Positions 26,066 to 34,109 of a stretch of DNA of 64,000 bases are shown here, piece by piece. The notes beneath the pieces are model-generated. The model was not told the origin of the DNA. It did not search any database and saw only the letters and a list, made by a program, of their open reading frames with translations. Both the position numbers and the translations under genes were made by a program. Each line of letters starts with the position of its first letter. Positions within the stretch are counted from its first letter, which is position 1. Source of the stretch: BJGV01 sp003230615 (GTDB taxonomy: Bacteria > Pseudomonadota > Gammaproteobacteria > Burkholderiales > Nitrosomonadaceae); NCBI GenBank assembly GCA_963663215.1, contig OY760140.1:682001-746000 (forward strand). The letters are read 5' to 3'.

Positions 26066-27655
26066 TTATTCTTTTTTACCCGCAATGAGTACTTCAGGAT
26101 GTCGTTCTAAGTAGTCCGTTAAAACTCTAATTGATCGTGCTGCTTCTTTAAATTCGACAAGCATATTTGCTAAATCATATTGAAGTGGTGAATCGGCAGC
26201 GATGGTGTTGTCTACAGTACTTAATGTTTGTTCAGCCTGAACTAAGGCTGCATTCGTTGAGTGGGGAAGCTTTTTCATATCTGGATCATTGACCAAAGCA
26301 TTCATGCCTTGCATGGTTTCAAGTATGTTTTGAGCAATTTTATCTAGTGGCATCTTCCGAATATCTGCAGCTAACTTAGTAATCGTCTCTTTAAATTCTT
26401 CAATCGCTGTTGGGATTGTAGGCAATTCTGGATGCACGTATTCAATTCCAGCCAACTTTATTTCGGCTTCAGGATGAAGATCTAGATCTACATACAACTC
26501 ACCTGTTAGTAAGTTACCCGTCTGTAACTGCGCTTTTAGCCCACGGTGAACCAGCTTAGCAATATTTTCCCGCGGATTTCTTGTGGCATTATCTAGAAGA
26601 TGAACTCGCTGTGGTTCTATCGCAATGGTTACAGGAATATAAATTTCTTGTGTTTTTGGATCGCCAATAATCTGTATATTAGTAACACTACCTATTTTAA
26701 TACCGCGAAAATCTACCGGAGCCCCAATACTTAATCCGCGAACTGATCCTTTGAAGAACATTACATACGGAATCTTTATATTGTATTGTTTATCAGCGAT
26801 ATCCCTGTAACGAGCACATAATGTAAAAATCGTATCTGCATCAGAAATTTTTGTGTGAATGGTTTTATCGCCGAATGATTCAAATGCAATTCCACCCATA
26901 AGGATCGATTGTAATGATCCAGTTTTAATATCAATGCCATCAGTATCTGCCAGCACTTCAACGCCGCTTACATTCCAAAAACGCGTGTTTTCTTTTACCA
27001 AATCAAGAAATGGATCTTCAACAAAAACCTGTAATATAATTTGATCAGAATCAGGGTTAAACTCGTAGCTTAAAATTTCCCCTGCACGAATCCCTTCATA
27101 GTAAATAGGTGAACCTGCATCCAGAGAGCCCAACGAGGCTGAATGCAATATAAAGGAACGACCTTTGACTTCAGCAGTAATAACGGGAGGAACTTCAAGG
27201 CCAATAAACTGTTTTTTCGATGCACCATCACCTGGTTCCACTTCTATGTATGCACCGGAGAGTAAAGTGCTTAAACCAGAGATTCCACCGGCCCCTATCC
27301 TGGGGCGTACTACCCAAAATCGGGTATTTTCATTTAAATGTTTCCTTGCTTCATTACGAAAACTTGCGGTTACAAGTACACTACTTAAGTCATCACTTAT
27401 GACCACGTCATCAACCATTCCAACATCTACATCCTTATACTTAACTTTAGTTTTACCCGCCTCAATTCCGGTTGCTTTTTTAAAACTAATAGTAATGGTG
27501 GGTCCTATTTCAGAATACGCTTTGAAACCAAGCCAACCTGCAATTAAAACCGCAATAATTGGCAATAACCAGACCATAGATATACCTTTTGGGTCTTTCA
27601 TCTCTACATTTTTAATTTCAGAGAGTCGATCTTCAATTGTGTTTTCATTATTCAT
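26066..27655 (-). CDS. pqiB: PqiB-like MCE (MlaD) protein
   Basis: 529 residues. One transmembrane helix near the N-terminus (WLLPIIAVLIAGWLGF) precedes three MCE domains: GPTITISFKKATGIEAGKTK (from about 48), ILHSASLGSLDAGSPIYYEG (from about 165) and YVMFFKGSVRGLSIGAPVDF (from about 298). A long C-terminal helical region follows. MCE proteins of this type form hexameric tubes that bridge inner and outer membranes for lipid transport. Length agrees with E. coli PqiB (546). It starts six bases after the pqiA2 frame and is followed by pqiC. Confidence 0.93.
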   Translation of the reverse strand: MNNENTIEDRLSEIKNVEMKDPKGISMVWLLPIIAVLIAGWLGFKAYSEIGPTITISFKKATGIEAGKTKVKYKDVDVGMVDDVVISDDLSSVLVTASFRNEARKHLNENTRFWVVRPRIGAGGISGLSTLLSGAYIEVEPGDGASKKQFIGLEVPPVITAEVKGRSFILHSASLGSLDAGSPIYYEGIRAGEILSYEFNPDSDQIILQVFVEDPFLDLVKENTRFWNVSGVEVLADTDGIDIKTGSLQSILMGGIAFESFGDKTIHTKISDADTIFTLCARYRDIADKQYNIKIPYVMFFKGSVRGLSIGAPVDFRGIKIGSVTNIQIIGDPKTQEIYIPVTIAIEPQRVHLLDNATRNPRENIAKLVHRGLKAQLQTGNLLTGELYVDLDLHPEAEIKLAGIEYVHPELPTIPTAIEEFKETITKLAADIRKMPLDKIAQNILETMQGMNALVNDPDMKKLPHSTNAALVQAEQTLSTVDNTIAADSPLQYDLANMLVEFKEAARSIRVLTDYLERHPEVLIAGKKE

Positions 27656-27661
27656 TTTTTG

Positions 27662-28297
27662 CTACCTCAATTTGTCCCAGATTAAGCGCGAATCAAAACT
27701 TATTGCTGCAAACATGGTTAATACGACAACAGCCGCGAAAGCGGTAGCGCCTGCATCTGCATATACTTTTGCAAGTCCTCCCAAATTCACCATAGCTACC
27801 AATATCGAAATCATAAATATATCCAACATTGACCAGCGGCCAACAAATTCAATGATTCGAAACATCTTTGTTCGATGGTGTGGCGTTACTTGCCAGCGAT
27901 ATTGAACGGAGATAAGCAAAAATGCAATGCCTACCATTTTAAGTAACGGCACCATTAAACTTGCTACAAATACCACAAATGCAATGGGCAACATGTCCGA
28001 GTCAATAAGCACAATAATTCCACCGACGATGGTATGTGGTTCTCCCTTACCCATACTCTGCACCGTCATAATTGGTAACATATTGGCCGGAATGTACATA
28101 ATAATACTGGCGATTAAAAAAGCCTAAGTACGACTGATACTTTTGGGTAAACGCAGGTGCATAGCCGCACCACAACGTGGACATACTACTTTGTGTTTGT
28201 TTTTTACAGATTTAGAATCTACTAATTTCTCACAAATGTGACAATGCATCAAGCCCATCCGCATTGCGGTGATAGGAGAATTTGAAATATTAGCCAC
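27662..28297 (-). pseudogene. pqiA2: Second PqiA-like half, interrupted by one TAG
   Basis: The GTG at 28297 has GAGGAAC upstream and overlaps the stop of the first half, so translation would be coupled. The domain starts with a rubredoxin-like pair (MHCHICEKL and VCPRCGAAMHLRL). In-frame TAG at 28124-28126 then interrupts SISRT-AFLIASIIMYIPANMLPIM, where a tryptophan (TGG) would be expected. The remainder carries three more helices and the usual WSMLDIFMISILVAMV. Without readthrough the membrane part would be lost. PqiA is the inner-membrane partner of PqiB; here it is split into two genes. Confidence 0.8.
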
Positions 28298-28901
28298 GTT
28301 GTTGTTCCTCAATAAGTTCCCAAAATTTTTCTTCATCCATTGCTATTGAGATAAAAGACGAAATGAGCAGCACACCAATAAAACAATATAAGCCAAGCTC
28401 AGGAATTATATCCGCTAAATAGATTAACTTTACATACGCCACAATGATGCCAATGGCATACACCTCAAGCATTCCCCATTCTTCAATGTGTCGATACCAA
28501 CGCATATAATCAGCGAGTCTAGGTAAAGAACGATTCAGTTTTAGCCCTACTGTTATGTAAAGGACGAATAGTAGTTTGAAAATCGGAATAATAATGCTGG
28601 CAAGTAACACCACAATCGACAAAATCCAAAAGTCATTCTGAAATAGCGCAATAACACCTGAAAGCATCGTGGCGTCATTCTCTATTCCTAGCGTATGAAG
28701 TTGTAGGATAGGTAATACATTTGCAGGTATGAATAAGGCTAAACCAGCTATCGCTAGGGCTAAGCTTCGATCTACACTGTTCTTTTTAGATTTAGATAAA
28801 ACATGGCCACATCGAGGACAACATGCTTTTTTACCGTAAGGTGCAGCCTCTTTTTTTAATAGTAGGTCACATCCACCACAAGCTGTAACGGAACTAAGCA
28901 A
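28290..28901 (-). CDS. pqiA1: First PqiA-like half
   Basis: 203 residues. It begins with a zinc-ribbon pair (TACGGCDLLL and ACCPRCGHVLSKSK), then four hydrophobic segments including LFIPANVLPILQL, with the conserved proline-rich IPANVLPI box, and WGMLEVYAIGIIVAYVKL. This equals one of the two repeats of E. coli PqiA. It heads the operon pqiA1-pqiA2-pqiB-pqiC and its stop overlaps the next start by eight bases. A PqiA half with four helices is common in genera that split the gene. Confidence 0.88.
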   Translation of the reverse strand: MLSSVTACGGCDLLLKKEAAPYGKKACCPRCGHVLSKSKKNSVDRSLALAIAGLALFIPANVLPILQLHTLGIENDATMLSGVIALFQNDFWILSIVVLLASIIIPIFKLLFVLYITVGLKLNRSLPRLADYMRWYRHIEEWGMLEVYAIGIIVAYVKLIYLADIIPELGLYCFIGVLLISSFISIAMDEEKFWELIEEQQRG

Positions 28902-29055
28902 ATTTTGTGTATTTATTGTTGAAGGCTAGGTCATCCGCATGCCTATAGTTTTATTCTTTGTGATTTACAGCAGCTAGAATCTAATTGATTTATAAAAGTT
29001 ACCAGAAAAATATACATCTCATAGTAATAATTATAATATGCTTTGGTTTACAATT

Positions 29056-29088
29056 AATGTTTACTTTGGGTCGATAGCAGATTTTCAG
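29056..29088 (+). repeat. Hairpin-family repeat, GGGTCGA-loop type
   Basis: AATGTTTACTTTGGGTCGA then TAGCAGATTTTCAG; the stem is partly decayed. A further remnant of this subtype lies at about 29933-29966 in the gap 29829-30173, which otherwise shows no gene. Confidence 0.6.
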
Positions 29089-29090
29089 AG

Positions 29091-29828
29091 TTAAATGGAA
29101 GGTTTATTTTTGTGTAATCCCAAATATTTAATACAATTAGGCACTATCGCTGCAATAGTTTCACGGAAATTCTTTTTGAAACCGTTATCACTAACAAAAA
29201 ATGAACTGTCGTTGTGAACCGGGTTAATTGAGTAGTACCATAAGGAGCATTGAGCATTGGCAATTACCGATCTCGATGCTGGATCAACTAGTTTCATCAT
29301 CACAAAAACGAGAAATTGATCTCCATAATAAATATTGTAGTTTAGGAGCCCAACTTCCAGAACGACACCAGTGCTAGTCTGCTCAGGATAGCTGAATGGT
29401 GATGTATCCATATTGTAAAAATTTCTTAATTTAGTCGGCCAATCTTCCTTTTCCCTTCGTTTGACGCTAGACACCGGCTTGATTTCAGGGCCAATGCTGA
29501 CAGAATAGTTGTTTATAGTTTCTAGTTGACGCATTGTTTCCTTTGCAATTTCTACAGTTGGTTCCCAGATTTCGTTTTTGTTCAATAAATCCTCGGCAAT
29601 TTGTGACAGCGTAGTACTTTGATTATTTGCCCTTGGTAAATCAGTCAGTAGCATTAGCCATAAATCCGGTCCGGACAATGGTGGTGCCTCAATCGGAACG
29701 ATATGGATATGTGTCAGGGAAACTGCTTTATTCTGATCAAGCCTTGAATCAAACTTTGAATTTAAGGATACGCAGCCAGATATAGCAAAGACAATCAGTA
29801 CGAGAAATAACGAGCCTAGTTTTTTCAT
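29091..29828 (-). CDS. Hypothetical lipoprotein
   Basis: 245 residues with the lipobox AISGC at the end of a short hydrophobic signal. The mature protein is mixed alpha/beta with HIHIVPIEAPPLSGPDLWLML near the front and VLEVGLLNYNIYYGDQFLVFVMMKLVDP in the middle, the latter resembling a beta-hairpin pair seen in envelope lipoproteins. One cysteine in NAQCSLWYY and one in VPNCIKYL could pair. No family is recognised. A hairpin repeat with the GGGTCGA loop (29056-29088) lies just past the stop. Confidence 0.65.
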   Translation of the reverse strand: MKKLGSLFLVLIVFAISGCVSLNSKFDSRLDQNKAVSLTHIHIVPIEAPPLSGPDLWLMLLTDLPRANNQSTTLSQIAEDLLNKNEIWEPTVEIAKETMRQLETINNYSVSIGPEIKPVSSVKRREKEDWPTKLRNFYNMDTSPFSYPEQTSTGVVLEVGLLNYNIYYGDQFLVFVMMKLVDPASRSVIANAQCSLWYYSINPVHNDSSFFVSDNGFKKNFRETIAAIVPNCIKYLGLHKNKPSI

Positions 29829-30173
29829 ATCACCACTTCCTAAAACTCTGTGATGTTAGCTACCAAGATAGCAGAAAGGTAGTTTCTAGTAAGCTACAAA
29901 AGACTTGCAACTTAACCAGACAGTTGATTTTATGAGTGTCTGGTTTAGGTTGAAAGTAGATGTTGCGATTGGAAGAAAATATTTGTTTCTCATTTTTTAA
30001 TTAAGATGCCAAGCAGGGGCATATCGTGCCCTAAATTTTAGTAGAATATATACGAGATCACCTGCCAGAAATGACAGTGGATTTTTTATGCATGATAACT
30101 ATGTTTACCAATAGGTTAATTGACCCATTAAGTTAATTAAATTTACGGAGAAGAAATGGGGTGCAAGCGGCTG

Positions 30174-30416
30174 TTAGTAATCATACTCATCGGGATAAAA
30201 AATCACCGGAGGATTCGTAGCATAGGGGTTATTTATAGAATCTTGCGAGTATGGTGAACCAAATTCACCATACGGATTACTTACCGAATTCTGATCATAC
30301 GGATTAGCATTTAGATTACCTAAATACTTTCCCGATTGAGGATCGCCTAATATAGGTAGTGCAGAATGAGCTACAGCAGAGAAAAGTAGAGATATAAGTA
30401 TAACTATCTTTTTCAT
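30174..30416 (-). CDS. Small exported protein with NPYG-type repeats
   Basis: 80 residues, signal peptide 1-18 cut after SA. The mature part is DPQSGKYLGNLNANPYDQNS followed by two near-repeats of the type VSNPYGEFGSPYSQDSINNPY. Such short tyrosine/asparagine/proline repeats suggest a flexible surface or periplasmic peptide. A related gene lies divergently 321 bases away at 30738. Function unknown. Only a weak Shine-Dalgarno precedes the ATG. Confidence 0.65.
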   Translation of the reverse strand: MKKIVILISLLFSAVAHSALPILGDPQSGKYLGNLNANPYDQNSVSNPYGEFGSPYSQDSINNPYATNPPVIFYPDEYDY

Positions 30417-30737
30417 TTGTCACTGGCATGTCTTTATAAAAAGCTTCTATAGCTAATATCTAGTCTACGCTCAAAGAAATGAAATTGGTATGACTTAATA
30501 CTTAAATCTACTAAGAGAAGCCGGTACGCGGGACAAATACAAAAGTCACAAGCGTATCGGCTATTTAGGGCATTAGTTCTGTACTCTTCGTGTTGTAGTA
30601 TATTGATTGCAGATGATTTGTAATCAGAATGTGTTCAGGTATATCATTGTGTAAAGTCGTGCGAAAAATAAAAACTTTTCTTTATTGACAGTGATGGTAC
30701 GTACAGAAGTAATATCTCAGAGATAAAGGAGGGATCT
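30417..30737. other. Divergent intergenic region between the two repeat-protein genes
   Basis: 321 bases with no open gene. Promoters for both genes are expected here; no clear operator palindrome is seen. The region is AT-rich and carries the GGAGGGATCT ribosome site of the right-hand gene at its end. Confidence 0.4.
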
Positions 30738-31208
30738 ATGTACCAAAAGATACTGTACATAATACTGGCGTACTTGGTGTTCAATGCAGGGCTAATTATC
30801 TCTACTGTAGTTCATTCAGAAGTACCCATAAAAGTTGACGGACAGGCTGGAAGGTATCTTGATAATCTAGGGGCTAGTCAGCATGGACAGACTTCGGTTA
30901 GTTATCACTTTGAGCCGTATGGGAGCCAGCATTCACAGGATAGTATGAATAAGAGAAATAACCCTATTGGGAAGCATGGGAGCCTGCATTCACAGGATAG
31001 TATGAATAAGAGAAATAACCCGCGTTGGGATGCGGTGGTCGTTAACCTACGTGATACTTCCAGGGATCGTGTTTATTTGGAGTCTACGAATAATAGAAAT
31101 ATCCCAAGTGGTAACTATAGGTTATCTAGTAAATACAAGCAGGTTCATAATCCTAATGAAGAGCCGGACAATCGTCCCGTACTACTGGTACCTATAAAAG
31201 AATGGTAA
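30738..31208 (+). CDS. Exported protein related to the NPYG-repeat protein
   Basis: 156 residues with a signal peptide ending VHSE. The mature N-terminus GQAGRYLDNLGASQHGQTSV mirrors DPQSGKYLGNLNANPYDQNS of the divergent neighbour. Two direct repeats follow, each GSxHSQDSMNKRNNP, encoded by nearly identical 48-bp units at about 30922-31020. The C-terminal 60 residues are unrelated to the neighbour (VYLESTNNRNIPSGNYRLSS). GGAGGG is an excellent ribosome binding site. It looks like a diverged, expanded paralogue. Confidence 0.65.
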   Translation: MYQKILYIILAYLVFNAGLIISTVVHSEVPIKVDGQAGRYLDNLGASQHGQTSVSYHFEPYGSQHSQDSMNKRNNPIGKHGSLHSQDSMNKRNNPRWDAVVVNLRDTSRDRVYLESTNNRNIPSGNYRLSSKYKQVHNPNEEPDNRPVLLVPIKEW

Positions 31209-31376
31209 ATAAATAGAAACCATCCATAGTGCTTATGTCCGTATCCAGTTTTAAATTAGTCACCATGGGAAACAGTTTTCGTTAGTAGTAAGTAAATATA
31301 CAGGCTACTGTTGTTTGAGTATGTGTGCGATTACTCTTTTGCTAGATAATCTTGTATTTAGTATTACTGTACGCGT

Positions 31377-31455
31377 GTTGAATTCATCAGAAAAACAAGT
31401 AGTAACAATATTTTCATAGCCAAGGCTATGAGCTGATAGATAACTAGAATTCAAC
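31377..31455. repeat. Nested inverted repeat (cruciform-like)
   Basis: Three nested palindromic pairs share one centre: GTTGAATTC (31377) with GAATTCAAC (31447), ATCAG (31386) with CTGAT (31433), and CATAGCC (31415) with GGCTATG (31424). The outer arms are perfect. It lies just upstream of the adhesin-E remnant and could be an RNA leader structure or the trace of a small inverted-repeat element. Confidence 0.7.
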
Positions 31456-31467
31456 TAAGGAATTGAA

Positions 31468-31572
31468 ATGCACAAGACTATTTTGATGTTGCTGACTTTC
31501 GTGAGTAGTGGTGTGATGGTGGAGTGGGTTAAGTTTGCCTTACTTATTACGCTGGAAAATAGAAGAGCATGA
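31468..31572 (+). pseudogene. Adhesin-E-like gene remnant with internal deletion
   Basis: The 34-residue frame starts MHKTILMLLTFVSSGVMVEW, matching the signal peptide and first mature residues of the genes at 1041, 21995 and 51973, and has their ribosome site (AAGGAATTGAA). Directly after EWV it reads KFALL, which corresponds to the KFAC end of the family. The middle, about 300 bases, is therefore deleted and the reading continues into unrelated sequence. It is read here as a deletion relic. Confidence 0.7.
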
Positions 31573-31650
31573 AGGGAGAGCTCCATGGACGATCACTCAG
31601 GTTCAATGAAACTAATTTGCTATAGTTTTTATTTGCAAAGCAGATTTCTC

Positions 31651-32112
31651 ATGAAACAAAAGAGGGGCAGGCTACTTTCGTTTGCATCGGTGATCCTGGC
31701 TTTAAGTTTAATGATCTTTACAGACATTTCTAGCGCAAGTGAGGACGATAGCTTGTTGAAATCTGCTAGTACCGAAAATCTTTCTAAAGTTCGTGCCTTG
31801 CTTAAGAAAGGGATCAATGTCGATGCTAAAGATAACGTTGGTGCAACAGCCCTGATGATAGCGTCTCAGGAGGGAAACGAGTCGGTTGTGCGGGTTTTGC
31901 TGGATAGGGGTGCGAAGATCAACTACCAAGCCAAAAATGGTGTAACAGCCCTGATAATAGCGTCTCAGGAGGGACATGAGGTAATTGTGCAAACTCTATT
32001 GGCCAGGGGTGCTAAAGTTAACATTCGGGAAAATGGTGGTGGAACGGCTTTGGAATATGCTGAAACACAGAAAATTAAGAAACTGCTGAAAGCGTCCGGT
32101 GCATCAGAATAA
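31651..32112 (+). CDS. Exported ankyrin-repeat protein
   Basis: 153 residues from MKQKRGRLL, which begins a clear signal peptide (cut after ISSA or SS). An upstream ATG at 31585 has the better Shine-Dalgarno (GGGAG) but would put 22 residues before the signal, so the start is uncertain. Residues 30-145 form three to four ankyrin repeats: LSKVRALLKKGINVDAKDNVG, GATALMIASQEGNESVVRVLL and GVTALIIASQEGHEVIVQTLL. Two neighbouring units are nearly identical at the DNA level. Ankyrin repeats bind other proteins; a periplasmic partner is implied but unknown. Confidence 0.78.
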   Translation: MKQKRGRLLSFASVILALSLMIFTDISSASEDDSLLKSASTENLSKVRALLKKGINVDAKDNVGATALMIASQEGNESVVRVLLDRGAKINYQAKNGVTALIIASQEGHEVIVQTLLARGAKVNIRENGGGTALEYAETQKIKKLLKASGASE

Positions 32113-32237
32113 ATTTCGATTGATGGAATATTAACATGCACGGATTCAATTCCCGCTAAAAGTTTGATCCTCCTCATTGTGCTAAAAGCAGATGTTCAGT
32201 TTTATCCAAAAGTTTATGAGGATTTCCCGGCCAAAGA

Positions 32238-32615
32238 TTACATCTTAGACAAATCACCAATAGAGATAATGCCGATTACCCGATCGTTTTTTAGCACTGG
32301 CAAATGGCGTACACGCTTCTCGGTAACCAGCCCCATACAATGCTCGATGGTGTCATCTGGACTTACATGCACTACATTTCTACTCATGATTTCTTTAACT
32401 TGAACATCTTGCATTGGTTTATCTAGCACTTTTGCCTTGCCGGGATAATCTCTTTCAGAGATGATGCCGACCAATTTTCCAGCTTCCAGCACCGGTAGTG
32501 CGCCTATCTTTTTGTCTGCCATCAATTGCATGGCATCATGAGCAGATTTGTCCGGCTCGACAATTGAAACCTCGTGGATCTTGTCTTGTAGTAGTTCTCT
32601 TACAGTATTTTTCAT
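32238..32615 (-). CDS. CBS-domain pair protein (copy 2 of 3)
   Basis: 125 residues containing two CBS motifs and nothing else: APDKS-HDAMQLMADKKIGALPVLEAGKLVGIISERDYPGK-like and IMSRNVVHVSPDDTIEHCMGLVTEKRVRHLPVL..IGIISIGDLSK. Such stand-alone pairs usually bind AMP, ATP or S-adenosylmethionine and regulate a partner. It is intact, unlike copy 1, and nearly identical to copy 3. About 130 bases upstream and 40 downstream are also conserved among the copies. Confidence 0.88.
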   Translation of the reverse strand: MKNTVRELLQDKIHEVSIVEPDKSAHDAMQLMADKKIGALPVLEAGKLVGIISERDYPGKAKVLDKPMQDVQVKEIMSRNVVHVSPDDTIEHCMGLVTEKRVRHLPVLKNDRVIGIISIGDLSKM

Positions 32616-32750
32616 GACACATCCTCAGGCGGTTGGGTTTGAACTTCTCAGTTTTCGCTTATCATTCAATGAATCTATATAACGGCAGGTTGTCACCGGC
32701 CATTAAGTGGAAAACTTGAAAAAATACGCAGAGGAGTGAAAATTTATTTT

Positions 32751-32887
32751 CTGAAAGTTTGGTTTGTGCTAAAAAAGCAGTCATTTGTGACAGGCTACTT
32801 TTGTTAAAATAGACGATCGCATTTAGCTTCCAAGGCAATTCGATAACAGCCAATCACACAGTAGATATTATTTGGAGTATTTTTTAA
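32751..32887 (+). repeat. Family B composite repeat, tail missing
   Basis: A hairpin remnant (TTGGTTTGTGCTAAAA), GTCATTTGTGACAGGCTACT, GACGATCGCATTTAG, CGATAACAGCCAATC and the arm TATTATTTGGAGTATT; the sequence then breaks off without the tRNA-like tail. Confidence 0.75.
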
Positions 32888-32960
32888 ACAAACGAACTTG
32901 AAAATATACATACAATATTCTGATTAATAAAAGATTTTGTAAGTATCTGGGTAGTTGTAT

Positions 32961-34109
32961 TTATAGTCTAAGTGGTTTTAAATAACCAGTCATTTCTAAA
33001 TAACCGCGTCCAGCGGGCTTACCATCGCAGGTGATTGTGACTGCACCTTCCCAATATACCGCACCAACCGATTGCCGAGAGTCCAATTCCTGATCGTCCT
33101 GTAAAGGTGTGAGTAGCCATTTGGTCGAGCCAGTTTGAATTTGCATCGATACTGGGTAAGTTGCATTCGTGCGTGGTGAGCGCCAAGTGCGCTTCGGTTC
33201 AAATCGTACTTGGTCCGGCGTAAACTGTTTAATATGGCCGGATGGGTCTCGAAGAGCGGCATACGTCCACACCTCATTACCATTTTTACCGCGAATTCGA
33301 AATGCCATCAAGGTGGAGCCATCGTCGAGATTTACGCCGACCCAATCCCATCCGTCAGCGCTCGGATCAAGGTACGCTGTAGACCATTCGTGGTCAAGCC
33401 AGGCAGTACCAATGACGGTTATTGGCTTGCCATGATGTATGACTGTTCCTGTAACTTGTATATGTGGTTCGCTATAGTAGTAGCTAGCTTGCTCTGGTCG
33501 TGGGCCCTTGCGTGAAAAGCCATTATTGCCTTGCAGCATTGGTGGTTTTGAGGTAACAAGTGACAAGCGAAATGTAAAGTTGTGCGCTTTTATTACGGTC
33601 TGGTAGTGACCATTTTCTTTGCGAATTATATACCAATCATCCAGCTTTACATCGGTATTGCCTTCTTTAGCATAAGCAAGACCGAAGCCTTCACGTGCAC
33701 TCTTTTGGTCATGCAACAACTTTCCCACGGCTGGATCGGATAGCGCTGCATGCGCAATAATAAGTTGTTTGGGTGCAAAGCGGCTTGGGTTTGCCTGATT
33801 GACCATTGTTGCGACGCGAAAAAAAGTTATCTGAAAGCCAAGTGGTTTTTTATCGGGAGTCTCTAACCAACCCGTTATGTACCACCATTCGGTACGGAAA
33901 TCTGGATGGGCACCAAAGTCATGGGGAAAGGTAAGCACTACATCAGGGGTAACTGGAGAAAACTGAGGGGGCAAACGAGGTGACTCAGCGAAAGCGCTGG
34001 TTGCAACCAGATACGACGAAAAAAATATCATTCTTGCAAATAGCATGATCCGGCATTCATTTTCTTGAGGCCAACCAATGCGGGTGAGACAGAGTATAAA
34101 AAATTGCAT
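32961..34109 (-). CDS. AttH/CrtC-like lipocalin-type exported protein
   Basis: 382 residues. The chosen ATG (34109) overlaps the permease stop as TAATG and has GGGAGGATTGGTA upstream; a later in-frame Met (MLFARMIFF) begins a cleaner signal peptide. The mature protein has the AttH/hydroxyneurosporene-synthase fold marks: FPHDFGAHPDFRTEWWYITG, LGFQITFFR, GTAWLDHEWST and DGWDWVGVNLDDGSTLMAF. With the two ABC genes ahead it reproduces the AttE-AttF/G-AttH organisation. The family's enzymatic or binding activity in this context is unproven. The frame beginning at 34304 overlaps the permease gene and is not used. Confidence 0.85.
   Translation of the reverse strand: MQFFILCLTRIGWPQENECRIMLFARMIFFSSYLVATSAFAESPRLPPQFSPVTPDVVLTFPHDFGAHPDFRTEWWYITGWLETPDKKPLGFQITFFRVATMVNQANPSRFAPKQLIIAHAALSDPAVGKLLHDQKSAREGFGLAYAKEGNTDVKLDDWYIIRKENGHYQTVIKAHNFTFRLSLVTSKPPMLQGNNGFSRKGPRPEQASYYYSEPHIQVTGTVIHHGKPITVIGTAWLDHEWSTAYLDPSADGWDWVGVNLDDGSTLMAFRIRGKNGNEVWTYAALRDPSGHIKQFTPDQVRFEPKRTWRSPRTNATYPVSMQIQTGSTKWLLTPLQDDQELDSRQSVGAVYWEGAVTITCDGKPAGRGYLEMTGYLKPLRL

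Noticed and set aside
27165..27905. Long open frame of 246 codons on the plus strand
   Set aside because: It is antisense to pqiB/pqiA2, rich in serine/threonine from complementary codons, and has no ribosome binding site.
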